A stretch of DNA of 64,000 nt. Origin: Garcia nutans. Taxonomy: Eukaryota > Streptophyta > Magnoliopsida > Malpighiales > Euphorbiaceae. The notes beneath the pieces are model-generated. The model had not been told where the DNA came from. It was given only the letters and a program-made list of their open reading frames with translations, and did not search any database. Made by a program: the position numbers and the translations under genes. How positions within the stretch are numbered: position 1 is the stretch's first letter; each line of letters opens with the position of its first letter. The stretch is taken from the NCBI GenBank assembly GCA_947685225.1, contig CANTUV010000024.1, positions 52,170,001-52,234,000 on the forward strand. The letters are read 5' to 3'. Positions 24,201 through 34,900 of the stretch are shown here, in pieces.

Positions 24201-25795
24201 AAAACACTTGCCCTTTTTAAGTCATTTCACAAATCTCAAATAAAAATATCTTCTTCCCTTGACTCTCTATTTGACCAACTTATATGTTATATATATAACA
24301 ATATACACAACATATACATTCTCTTAACACACTCATTTCCTTTGCAAAAACATATATACATTTAATTCCAATCAAACAACAATTATATTCAAAACTTCTA
24401 GGCATACATTGGGATATTACATTTAGGGTTTTGAAATTTATGAAATTTAGGCTACTGTGACTTTAAGAGAATTAAAATAGATGAAGGATTTTATGTTTTA
24501 AAAGGTTGGTAAGACTCTTTGATTAACCATACTAGGGTTTGTTATGTAAAATCATGAAACTAGGATTTGGACTTCTTTAAAATACTTTTATTTGTGGTTT
24601 CAAGTTTACTGTGTGAAATTGAAATATTTGTGTTTTTATGGTTTTTAAAGTTTTTAAAGGATTAAGGTTTAGAAAAAATTAAGGTTTAAGGTTTTAGGGG
24701 GTTAGGGTTTACTATTTTGAGTTTGGGAATTAAATTAGGATTTTAGGATTTTTGAATTTAGGGTTTCGGTGAATGTTTAGGTTTTTTAGAATTTGGAAAA
24801 AGCAATTGATAATTTTATGAAAGTAATCAAACGATTTAAGGTTTATATGAATAGAAAGGATGTTTTTAGGATTTGTTGAAAGAGACAGAATCAAATTTTG
24901 GTTTTGAAGAAAAACATGTTCAATTAGGGTTTTAAGATTTTGAAGAAGTAAAAATAACAATTTTAAGCCTTATTTGAAAATAAAGCAACGAATTAGTGTT
25001 TTTAACTTTAGAAAACTAAATTAAAGTTCTAGGGTTTTTTATTTTGAAAGAAACAATTTCATAATCTAACCTACTGTGAAAAAATATAACAATTAATACA
25101 TACCTCCTTTTGATGGTTCCTCCAAAAAAATTCTTCTTGGATGAACAAAAACAAAGACAGTTGCTGCCTTTGATGATTTGTTAATGCTTTGCTTCTTCTT
25201 CTCTCAAAAGGTCAAATTGATTTCACTGCTTTCCCACTCAGTTTCGCTTTCAAACTCTCCCAATCTTTGTCCCAATTTCTGATCGTCTTTCTCCTCCTGA
25301 TTTCTTCTTTATTTATAGAAGAATTCTATTATTAATCCTAGTTACTCATGGCATACAATATTGAATAAGAAAAAGAAACCAAAACCTAATTGTATTAGGT
25401 TTCTAAAAAATTGCATCGGAAAATTTTGCTGGAGAAAAAAAACTACTGCGGAAAAATTACGCTAGCAAAAAAAATTACCGCATGAAAAATTGCGCTGGCA
25501 AAAAAGCTGCCGCAACAGGCAACTTCTAAAGGGCGAACTGCCCACGGGCCCGCGCTGACTTTCGGCGACGATTTTTTCCGCACCAATTTTTTATTTATTT
25601 TTATTTTTATTTTTTAATTTTTATTTGTTTATTTTTAATTTTTATTAATAAAAATTAGATACTAAAGCAAAAATTATTTAATTAAGATAACAAAAATTAT
25701 TTTGGACCAATTAAAATATATTAGACAACACAAAAATTATTTTGGACTAAATAAAATATATTGGACCGGACCTGGTCAAAAATTAAGGGTCTACA
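21297..25795 (-). repeat. 5' LTR of gag-only element (i), interrupted
   Basis: Plus-strand ends are TGTGAGCGGGG and GGGTCTACA. Without the nested solo LTR and its duplicated 5 bp it is about 2.18 kb. Copies of the same LTR are at 1-1667, 29016-31046 (plus), 44044-45938, and diverged at 39113-40845. The chance ORFs inside are not credible genes. A GC-rich block with weak inverted repeats is at 25430-25580. Confidence 0.9.
22111..24421 (-). mobile_element. Solo LTR of chromovirus, TSD TTTAG
   Basis: TGTAACACCC at 22111 to GATATTACA at 24421 (2311 bp) is flanked by TTTAG on both sides (22106-22110 and 24422-24426). It is related to the B LTR in reverse orientation but is a different subfamily. 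It has the double hairpin at 22530-22577 and GC-rich palindromic words around 23470-23640 (ACACGGCCGTGT type). No internal region remains, so it arose by LTR-LTR recombination. Confidence 0.95.
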
Positions 25796-26842
25796 GACTC
25801 TCGTGTTACTCGTGTTGTGTTATGTAAGGGAGACCATACTTTCACTCAAGGTATGGAGATCGAGCATGGCATAACCACTCATAGCCTTGTACATTTTGGT
25901 ATATACTTGTTATGGGAACCTAAGCCTTTTAACCCAAAGACTCAAGCTCATGTAATTGGCCTAGTTACTTCCCTTAGGTTTTTACCCCAAATGCTTGTTA
26001 TTTGACTATGGTTAATTTATCTTGGTTTAAATCATGGCTTATTTGGTTTGTTCTTTTTCTAATATGACCTAAGTACAATTGTAAGCTTAAAATAAATTTT
26101 TCTTTAAAGTCCAAAAGACTTAAGCTATTTTCAAAACTTTTTAAGATGGTCTTTGGACATAAAATTTTCTAAAAAACAAATAAAAAATTCTTTTCTCATG
26201 ACCCAAATACAATGCCCAAAATCAATTTTTTTCTAAAATCTTTTTACAATGGGCTTAGAAACAAAATTATCTTCACAACCTTTTCAAAAGAGCTTAAGAA
26301 TATTTCGATCAATTATGTAAATACCAAAAATCAATTGTGAGCCTAGTTTATACTAAGAATTATTAATCATGGGCTTATTTTTGTCATGAATCATTAGTTA
26401 CTTTTTCAATTGAGAAATCTATTTATAATAAACCTCTTAATTTAGTTTTAATCCTATATAGCATAAAAGCTACTTTAGTTGGTTGAATGGATTAAAATCT
26501 AATTAATAGGAATTATCATGAACTGATTTTCATTTTAAAAATATAACTATTGGTTGAAACGTCTGAGGAAATTATTCGAAAACAAGATACCCCATGTTGG
26601 TATTTTGTTAAGAATATACCTAGGAAAAGAGACTCGCCATCTGTGTGTGGAAGCTATAAGGTTGGAAGGGATGTTCTACTTATCTTTGTCTATTATTTGT
26701 GCATACATGCATACATGCATACACGCATTGCATTACATGGCATTGATCCTTTTTAGCTCATAGACTTGGAGCACAATAATTCACGAGCATACAACAACAC
26801 CACCTACAACATTGATTTTGATTCAAGTGCTTCATTGGAAGG

Positions 26843-27505
26843 ATGGATGCAAACTAGCTAAGGGACATAGTTGATGAAATTGTCAAAGCTAGGATGGCTG
26901 AGCTATGAGATCAATTGGTTGAAATTATGAAGACCCAGTTGATTGAAATTCTGGAGATCATCAACAATGCTAATGAGGCATCTCCCATTAACATAAGAAA
27001 GAAGGGAAAGGCGGCATCAATGGGGAACATATTCACTAATAGAGATCAAATGAAAAATGAGGGATCAATTCCTATTCTACAAGATCAGCTGAACCATGTG
27101 GTGTCTAAGTGGAGCAATAAGGGAAGCTACGACCACAGCGGGCAAAGTCAAAGGGAAAGAGGGGATGTTGAGAATAATGCAGCAACTGACCCAATAAAGA
27201 TGCATAAATTTTCAAACATGGGGGAACCTTTGTTGAAAATGTTAGAGAATCTAATGAAGATGGATTTGCTACAACTATTAGCTCCTCGACCCTTGCCGAA
27301 TCCTCTGCCTCCAAACTTTGATACCAAAGTTTTTTGTCAATTTCATCAAACTCAAGGGCCCAAGATAGATAAATGTGTTCGTTTAAGGCACGAGATCCAA
27401 AATTTAATTGACAATGGAAAGCTGCCTAAGCCTAATAAGCCCAACACTAAGAATAATCCTTTTCCTAAATTTGGAAGGGAGCCACCTCTTGCAACCTTCA
27501 TGTAG
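26843..27505 (+). pseudogene. Gag of non-autonomous LTR element (ii)
   Basis: The frame is 221 codons, sister to the gag at 20134-19352. Two stops in the first 25 codons (TAG in a CAG position, TGA in a CGA position by comparison with copy i) leave 26915-27505 open. The zinc-knuckle region reads CQFHQTQGPKIDKC: the third ligand position, His in copy (i), is replaced (GH to GP), so zinc binding is probably lost. The end is shorter than in copy (i); a stop after ATFM and a following frameshift remove the MDDEAMILD-type C-terminus, whose bases are still visible to about 27620. Confidence 0.75.
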
Positions 27506-28324
27506 AGTTTATCTTGTCATCTTGTCATGCTATGGATAGAGAAGCTGCTAAAGATGATGTCTATTAAGCAAGCTTGGGCTAACTATGGATGATGAAGCAA
27601 TGATCCTTGATGATGGAAAAAAATCCTTGCCCTTGATATGTATAAATAAATGAAGTATCTTCAACTCTAACTCAATGAACCTCCCTTAACATGAATTGTT
27701 ACCCTTTTTATTCTGCTTTCTTAAATATTTAATTAGAATAATTATGTTTTTTCAAATTAAGATTGTTTGAATAAATTATTTTCATCAAATTTTTGTTGGT
27801 CTTTGTTCATTTTGGTGCTCAACCAATGATGAGTCTAGCTTGATAATTATAAATTAATATATATATGCATCATGATTTGAATGACTTTACTAGGTGAGGA
27901 AATTGCTCTATAGCATTGAGTTGTGTATGCTTACTTAGAGAGGGCTCCTGCATAATTACTTTTGTCTAATTCTTAGTCAGTCTTAGAACATGCTCTGATA
28001 AACTTTCGAGATGAAATTGAACTCTGCTTATTTATGGGAGAGATGATCTAGGCATTTTTTGACGAGCCAACAACTAGTATCCACCCAATTAAATATCAAT
28101 CCCTAGTTGTCCCTTTAAGCCTTCATAAAATTTTAGCTTTCTTTGCATTGGCTTACAAACCCCAACAACCTACCCTGAGCTATTGTGATACTTTTGACAA
28201 GTCTTATGATCACTAAGATGAAGAGGCAAGAAGATCAAAGAAAGGAATGAATAGTCAAGACCATGAGGATAGTTGAAGTTCTCAAGATCATAAGGGTAGT
28301 TGAAGTTTACCTAAATTAGATCGA

Positions 28325-28600
28325 ATATCACAGAGGACTGAAGATCCAATTTCAAGGGTGAAGGCCCAATTTCCAAGGGTGAAGATCTATTTTCAAGGGT
28401 GAAGACTTGATGCTGAGGATGATGATTCACTTTGAAGGGTGAAGACCCAATGTCTAATGCTTGAAGAACCATTTCATGGGAGAAGACCCGATGACAAGGA
28501 TGAAGATCTAACCTCAATGGTGAAGACTCGATCTCCAAGGATGAAGATCTAAGGTCCAAGGATGAAGATCCACTTTTGGTGGGTAAAGACCCACAATCCA
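28325..28600 (+). repeat. Minisatellite 1 in element (ii) tail
   Basis: Degenerate tandem copies of a roughly 25-30 bp unit built on AAGGGTGAAGAYCCRATTTC. It lies in the non-coding internal tail between gag and the polypurine tract. An open frame on the minus strand here is a by-product of the repeat. Confidence 0.8.
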
Positions 28601-28644
28601 TTAAAGAATGGAATAGTCGAAGCAGCCAGAAGTTTCAACTGATA

Positions 28645-28940
28645 AAAGTTCAGTCAAATTCAATCTCGAGTCCAACTACCCAATCTAGGGTACATGTACC
28701 CAATTCAGTCTCGGGTCCAAGTATCCAATCTCGGGTCTAAGTATTCAATTCAATCCCGGGTCTAAGTACCCAAATATTTTTTGGGTCCAAGTACCCAACC
28801 TCAAGTCCAAGTGCCCAATTCAATCTCTGGTCCAGGTACCCAATTTAGTCTCAGGTCCAAGTACCCAATCTCAGGTTTAAGTACCCAAATCTTTTTCGAG
28901 TCCAAGTACACAGTCTTGAATCCAGAACTCTTTTCGGGTT
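28645..28940 (+). repeat. Minisatellite 2 in element (ii) tail
   Basis: Degenerate tandem copies of a roughly 20-25 bp unit built on TCGGGTCCAAGTACCCAAT. It is adjacent to minisatellite 1 but unrelated in sequence. It falls in the part missing from copy (i). Confidence 0.8.
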
Positions 28941-29001
28941 AAGAACCCATCCTAATCATGTTGCTTTTCACTATTTTCTACTGAAAGTATCAGATCATTC
29001 A

Positions 29002-29015
29002 AGCAGGGGGCAAAC
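29002..29015 (+). other. Polypurine tract of element (ii)
   Basis: AGCAGGGGGCAAAC lies directly before the TGTAGGCCC start of the 3' LTR. It fixes the plus orientation of this copy. Confidence 0.85.
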
Positions 29016-31046
29016 TGTAGGCCCTTAAATTTTGACCCAGTCCAGTCCGATATTTTTAAACAGTCTAAAATAATTTTTGTGTTATTTTAATATTTATTAT
29101 TTATTTAATAAAATAATATTTTTTAATAATATTTATTACTTATAATATTTATTTTTAATAATGAAAATAAAAAAATAAAAAAGATAAAAAATAAAAAATC
29201 GACGATGGCAAAATTGGCGACGGCAGAATCGGCGACGAATTTCCCTAGGCCAATTTGCCTCAAGTTTTACCTGCAGCAAATCAGTGCCCCCCCCTCTTGC
29301 CTCGAAGTTGGCCATCACAAATCCTCATAGTACCTAGGCCAATCCTCACAGAACGCAGGCCCAGTGCCCCAGCATGCCAACACATTATCCGATTTTTGCC
29401 AAAACCTTTATTTTACTCGGTTTTAATTTTATTTACTAGATAGTTTTATTTTCTTAACCAATTAGTATTAGGTTTTTATTTTTTCTTATAAATACCACAT
29501 TAAAAACACACAGAGGGGAAAAGGATTTTTGATTCGGCCATGGAAGAATTTTTATTCTGCTAGAAGAGAATAATTTTTTGGGACTTTTTGCAATTTGGAC
29601 ACAGAGAGGACTCTTGGCTTTTGGTTGGCTATTGAAACTCTGGGAAATTCAGTATCCATCAACAAAAAACCCTAAGCAAGCTTTATTAACTTGAAATAAC
29701 AAGTAACAAAGTAGTAAGCATCAAACCCTTTGAACAATTTTACAAATGCAGTGATACACTGTCTTAGTTTCTGCCCAGCCAGAGTTTAAGTTATTGAATT
29801 GCGGTGGAGTCATCAAACACAGGTACCACCTTCTAAACTCTCTAAAATGATAACAAGTTCTGTGTACTAATATTATGAAGTTCATATCTATTGTTTAGTT
29901 TAAACACGTCCAAATAAAGTTCTGTTTGATAACATTATCAATTTATATCCACAGTGTCTTCATTGAAATATGTTCAACTCATATCTCGTACTAGTATCAA
30001 TATTAAAAGTTAATAGGGTTCCATAGTGACTATGTTTTTATCAAAACCCTAAACCATAGCACTGTCTTTGTAAAAGTTCTAAGTTTTTATCAAAACCCTA
30101 ACCTTAATTTCTAAACTGAAAAAAAATCCTAGCCTTGTTTTCCAAAACTCTAACCAAAACCTACAACCTTAAAGACCAGTTTTAAAAATTTTCCAGGGTG
30201 CTGCCCCCTTGACCCCTGCCCTTAACCGTATGGGCTCGTCGAAGGGGTCAATAGTTAGTTGTGTATTATAAGTCTTTGTGTTTAACTTTCTTTATTTTAA
30301 ACCCTAATTTAGTTATTCTAAAAACCTTACTTTAAGATATAAACCCTAAATTTATATATTATTACTTTATTTAATTTTAGATTTGATTATGCAGTTTATT
30401 ATATGTCTTGATGATTGATTTATTTAATTATGATGTTTGGTTTATTTTATTTATCATGGATGAGTAGTTTTTTAATTAATATTTATTTATTAAAATTGTA
30501 AGAGGTATGTTTCCATGATTGGATACCTCATTAATTAATTTTCATATAATTTAACTTGTTTTTATATTTTGCGATTAATGTAAAGGACACGTTTTCACCT
30601 TTTGGTCAGTATCCTATTTAGTTTTAGACATTAGATGATGTAAGGACATATTTCCATCCTCGAATGGGTGTCCATTTATTTGTTTTGTTTGGACATTATT
30701 GTGATTTTAAATAAAATATTTATTTATTCTTATAATCGCATGTAGTATGGATAATATCATTATATTTAATAATTTTATAATATTAAGACCTACAAAGGAG
30801 GTTGGTTCTAATGAACCGAGCATTATGGGGGTGCTGGGTTATTTCTCACCTTCCCCACACGTACCTAACTTTTCGAACCCATTAGAGGGTTGAGGATTCC
30901 TTAGAAATCAAGCCATCCATCCCTTTCTTTTACTCAGCCCATCCGGGTGAATACTCTATTTTCTCCGGGCTTAGGCCCTGAGCCTAACAGTGCCAAAGTC
31001 GTAAGAACCATTCCACCGGGAGTGGGGGCAAAAATCCCCGCTCACA
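29016..31046 (+). repeat. 3' LTR of element (ii)
   Basis: It is 2031 bp, TGTAGGCCC to CCCCGCTCACA, the reverse complement arrangement of the 21297-25795 LTR. Diverged copies of the GC-rich block (near 29200-29300, gacggcagaatcggcgac) and of TTTAGGG-like words are present. No gene is present. Confidence 0.93.
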
Positions 31047-31607
31047 CATTGTAAAATGATTTTAGAAAAAATGGATTTTGGGCTTTGTATTTGGGTCATG
31101 AGAAAATAAATTTTGACTTGTTTTTAGAAAAGTCTTATGTCCAAAGACCATTTTCAAAAATTTTGAAAATAGTTTTGGTCTTTTGGAGAAAATTATTTGA
31201 ACTCATAATGCAATTAGGTCATATTAGAAAAAGAACAAACCAAATAAGCCATGATGCAAACCAAGATAAATTAACCATATTCAAACAATAAGCATTTGGG
31301 GTAAAACCTAAGGAAAGTAACTAGGCCAATTACTTGAGCTTTAGTCTTTGGGTTGAAAGGTTTAGGCTCCCATAGCAAGTATATACCAAAAGGGACAAGG
31401 CTATGAGTGGTTATGCCATGCTCGATCTCCATACCTTGAGTGAAAGTATGGTATCCCTACATAACACAACACGGGTAACACGGGCATCCTAACTCACGTA
31501 CACGATATAATCTAAATGATGCAATGGATAATATCATGATAAGAAATAATAGAATAATATAAAGACCAATGGAATCAACTTCTCTTATTCCCAGTGGAGT
31601 CACCACT
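31047..31607 (-). mobile_element. Gag-only element copy (iii), leader fragment with PBS
   Basis: It is collinear with 20726-21296 of copy (i), ending at the primer-binding site (31605-31589 on the minus strand). It is preceded by the LTR end of copy (ii) and followed not by its own LTR end (TGTGAGCGGGG expected) but by TGTAGACCC, the opposite end of the LTR. Confidence 0.85.
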
Positions 31608-31823
31608 TGTAGACCCTTAATTTTTTACCCGGTCTGGTCCAATATTTTTTTATAGTCTAAAATAATTTTTGTGATATTTTAATTAAATAATATTTATTTT
31701 AGTATTTATTATTTATAATTTTTAATAAAAATAAAAAAGGTTATATTAATAAAGTTAAAAAAAAATAAAAAATATATATAAATAAATAAATAAAAATCGG
31801 CGACAAAAAATTTCATCGGAGAA
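31608..31823 (+). mobile_element. LTR 5'-end fragment (iv) of gag-only family
   Basis: TGTAGACCCTTAATTTTTTACCC and the following ~190 bp match the U3 start of this family's LTR in plus orientation. It ends around AAATCGGCGAC and abuts the leader of chromovirus E (TATAAGAAAAAGAA) near 31824. Confidence 0.8.
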
Positions 31824-31945
31824 CTATAAGAAAAAGAAAATGGAGATTTTTAAATGTTTTTTTAAATAAGATAAATGCATTTGCACTTGCAGTTTCTGAT
31901 CTTTGATGAGGTAATCTTCTGATGTGTTTGCAGATATAGGTAGTG

Positions 31946-34900
31946 ATGGCATCTCAGACACGTCAGTCTGTAGAAGGTAGTGTTGAGAGTGTAGCTCCAA
32001 TTGAGGGTAGAGATGGAGCTAGAGTTGAGATAACTGGAGAGGCATCTGCCCCTGTGCCAGAGAGACCAGCAGTTGATGAGATTCTGCCAGTTTGGTTATG
32101 GCATATTGTAGAGTTATTGAGGCAGGCTCCAGTGCAGCAGCCGCCACTGCAACCGCAGCCACAAGTACCGATGAGGCAATATGATAAGTTAAGAAAGTAT
32201 GGAGTGGAGGACTTTATAGGTACTACAGATCCTGCAGTAGTTGAGTAGTGGTTAGATAGAGTTCAGAGGGTATTCATCCAGCTGCAAGCTACTCCTGAAG
32301 AAAAGTTTGATTATGCTAGATCCCTTCTGCAGAGAGATGCATATGACTAGTGGAAGACGGTTCCACATGCTATGAATGATCCACCAACCTTGATTTATGA
32401 TGATTTCCTGCGAGAGTTTTAGCAGAAGTATACTTCGAGGGAGTATAAAGATGCGAAGAAGATGGAGCTTTTGAGTCTGAGACAAGACAACTGGACAATG
32501 ACAGAGTATGAAATCAGGTTCATTTGGTTGAGTCATTATGCCGGTTGGATTATTTTAGACGAGATTGATCGGTACAGGAGATTTGAGGAGGGGTTGAAAC
32601 CCTCTATCATGTGTATTATTGCAGGCTCCCGGTATCAGAATTTTTCCCAGCTGGTTGCAGTAGCTAGGAGTGTTAGGAGATTAGAGTTAGGAGACCCCTG
32701 AGTGATGCAGAGTCTTTATCTGTAAAGAGAGGCAGAGGAGGCTATCTTCTGAGGTTCAGTAGGTGCCAGAGGTAGTCTGGTAGGTTTGTTCAGCAGCAGA
32801 GGTAGAGATCAAGACCTACAGTTTCTATGGCTAGTGCACCGACCCTAGTGGCTCAGAGGTCTGCTCCACCTACTTATGTTCATTGTGGTAGAGCACATGG
32901 AGGTGATTGTTGGTAGAGAGGTACTTCAGGAGTGTGTTTTAGATGTGGGTCGCCAGATCATTTTGTCAGAAATTGTCCAGAGTCACCAGAGGATAGATAG
33001 GCAGATTCTGTAGCTTCTTGACCTAGTGTCAGAGGAGGTCGAGAGGGCAGAGGTTTTAGTAGAGGTGGTTGACTTGGGTTTAGTCAGAGAGGAGGTTCTA
33101 CAGCCGGAGGTAGTAGAGCAAATGAGGCTAGGCCATCTCAGCAGATTTATGTGATGCAGAGGCAGCTGGATGCTTCAGCCGTCATTGTAGGTATATTTTC
33201 TTTATTTGGAATTTCAATTCTTGCTCTAATAGATCCTGGATCTACTCATTCGTACATAAGTGCATCTATCTTGCCTGTGACTGAATTGCATTCTGAGTCC
33301 CTAGGATTTGATGTCTTGGTGACAAATCTTTTAGGGCATAGTGTGGTAGTTAGCAAGGTGCATCGTAATAGTTCAGTTGTGGTACAAGATGAGGAGTTCC
33401 TTGGTGATTTAATTGAAATGCTTTTCAAGGAGTATGATCTAATTTTGGGCATGGATTGGTTATCCAAGCATGGGTCTGTGTTATATTGTCAGAATAAGTG
33501 TGTTACCCTGAGAACCGGTGATGGTAAAAGTGTGATGGTATCTAGTGAGCAGAGACATCTTGTATCCATATTTGTTTCAGCTGTTGCAGCTAGGAGGATG
33601 ATTCGAAAAGGGTGTGAGGCTTATTTTGCTTATGTTGTGGATACTAGGGTAGTGGGTTCTCAATTAGATAGTATACTCACAGTTGCTGAATTTTCAAATG
33701 TTTTTCCTGAGGAGTTTCCAGGGATACCCCCTAAGAGAGAGGTTGAGTTTGGTATCAATTTGTTGCCTAGTACCACTCCTATCTCTATTACTCCTTATCT
33801 AATAGCACCTGCTGAGTGGGGAGAGTTGAAGGTGCAGTTGCAGGAGTTGTTGGATAAAGGGTTTGTTCACCCTAGTGTGTCTCCATGGGGAGTGCCTATT
33901 TTATTTGTGAAGAAGAAGGATGGTACCTTAAGGTTGTGCATTGATTATCGGTAGTTGAATAAGATGACCATCAAGAACAAGTATCCTTTGCCTAGGATAG
34001 ATGATATCTTTGATCAGTTGAAGGGAGCAGAAGTATTCTTTAAGATTGATTTGAGATTAGGGCACCATCAGTTGAGAGTCAGAGATGAAGATGTATCTAA
34101 GACAGCTTTTCGCACTAGGTATGGGCATTATGAGTTTTTGGTGATGCCTTTTGGGTTAATGAATGCACCAACAGCTTTTATGGATTTGATGAATAGAGTG
34201 TTTAGACCCTATCTAGATTAGTTTGTGGTGGTCTTTATTGATGATATTTTGGTGTATTAGCATAATAAGGAGGAGCATGACAAGCATCTACGGATTGTAT
34301 TACAGACTTTGAGGGAGAAGCAATTGTATGCTAAGCTGTCTAAGTGTGAGTTTTGGCTTGATCAAGTGACTTTTCCCGATCATGTGGTTTCAGCAGATGG
34401 TACAAGAGTTGATCCGAGTAAAGTTGAAGCAAATTTGAATTGGAGTCCACCAAAGACAGTGACTAAGGTTAGAAGTTTTTTGGGTTTGGCAGGCTATTAT
34501 CGATGGTTTGTGAAAGGTTTTTCTATGATAGCTACTCCACTCACCAAATTGCTTTGGAAGGGAGTTAGATTCATGTAGAAAGAGCAGTGTCAAGCAAGCT
34601 TTGAGCAGTTGAAGGAGATGTTAACTCAAGCTCCTGTTCTTATATTGCCTGTGGAAGGTAAACCATATGTGATTTATAGTAATGCTTCACATAGTGGTTT
34701 AGGTTGTATTTTGATGCAAGATGGTAGAGTTATTGCTTATGCTTCTCGGCAATTGAAGCCACATGAGCTGAATTACTCGACGCATGATTTGGAGTTGGCA
34801 GCCATAGTTTTTGCTTTGAAGATTTGGCGACATTGCCTGTATGGGGAGAAGATTTTCATTGATACAGATCACAAGAGTTTGGAATATTTAGGTGTTCAGA

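Larger units (their letters stand above)
19089..25795 (-). mobile_element. Gag-only LTR retrotransposon copy (i), 3' part missing
   Basis: On the minus strand: 5' LTR (25795 to 21297, with a nested solo LTR), PBS (21295-21279), leader, gag (20134-19352), then the sequence breaks off at 19089 against element C. Copy (ii) shows that about 1 kb of internal tail and the 3' LTR are missing. No protease, RT or integrase ORF is present in either copy, as in plant non-autonomous TR-GAG type elements. 20140-21278 holds leader sequence only. Confidence 0.85.
25796..31046 (+). mobile_element. Gag-only LTR retrotransposon copy (ii), 5' LTR missing
   Basis: Internal sequence starts about 130 bp inside the PBS (25796 corresponds to about 21165 of copy i, reversed). 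It runs through leader, gag (26843-27505), a non-coding tail with two minisatellites, a polypurine tract and a full 3' LTR. It points away from copy (i), so the pair forms a large inverted repeat (about 19089-21165 against 25796-27945). The end of its LTR at 31046 joins minus-strand internal sequence of copy (iii), implying it inserted into that copy. Confidence 0.85.

Noticed and set aside
26550..26763. Short ORFs shared by both gag-only copies upstream of gag (also 20231-20413)
   Set aside because: The two copies differ in frame and end; similarity reflects leader homology.
28311..28601. 96-codon minus-strand ORF with repeated Ser/Leu units
   Set aside because: Produced by the minisatellite unit; no start context or homologue recognised.
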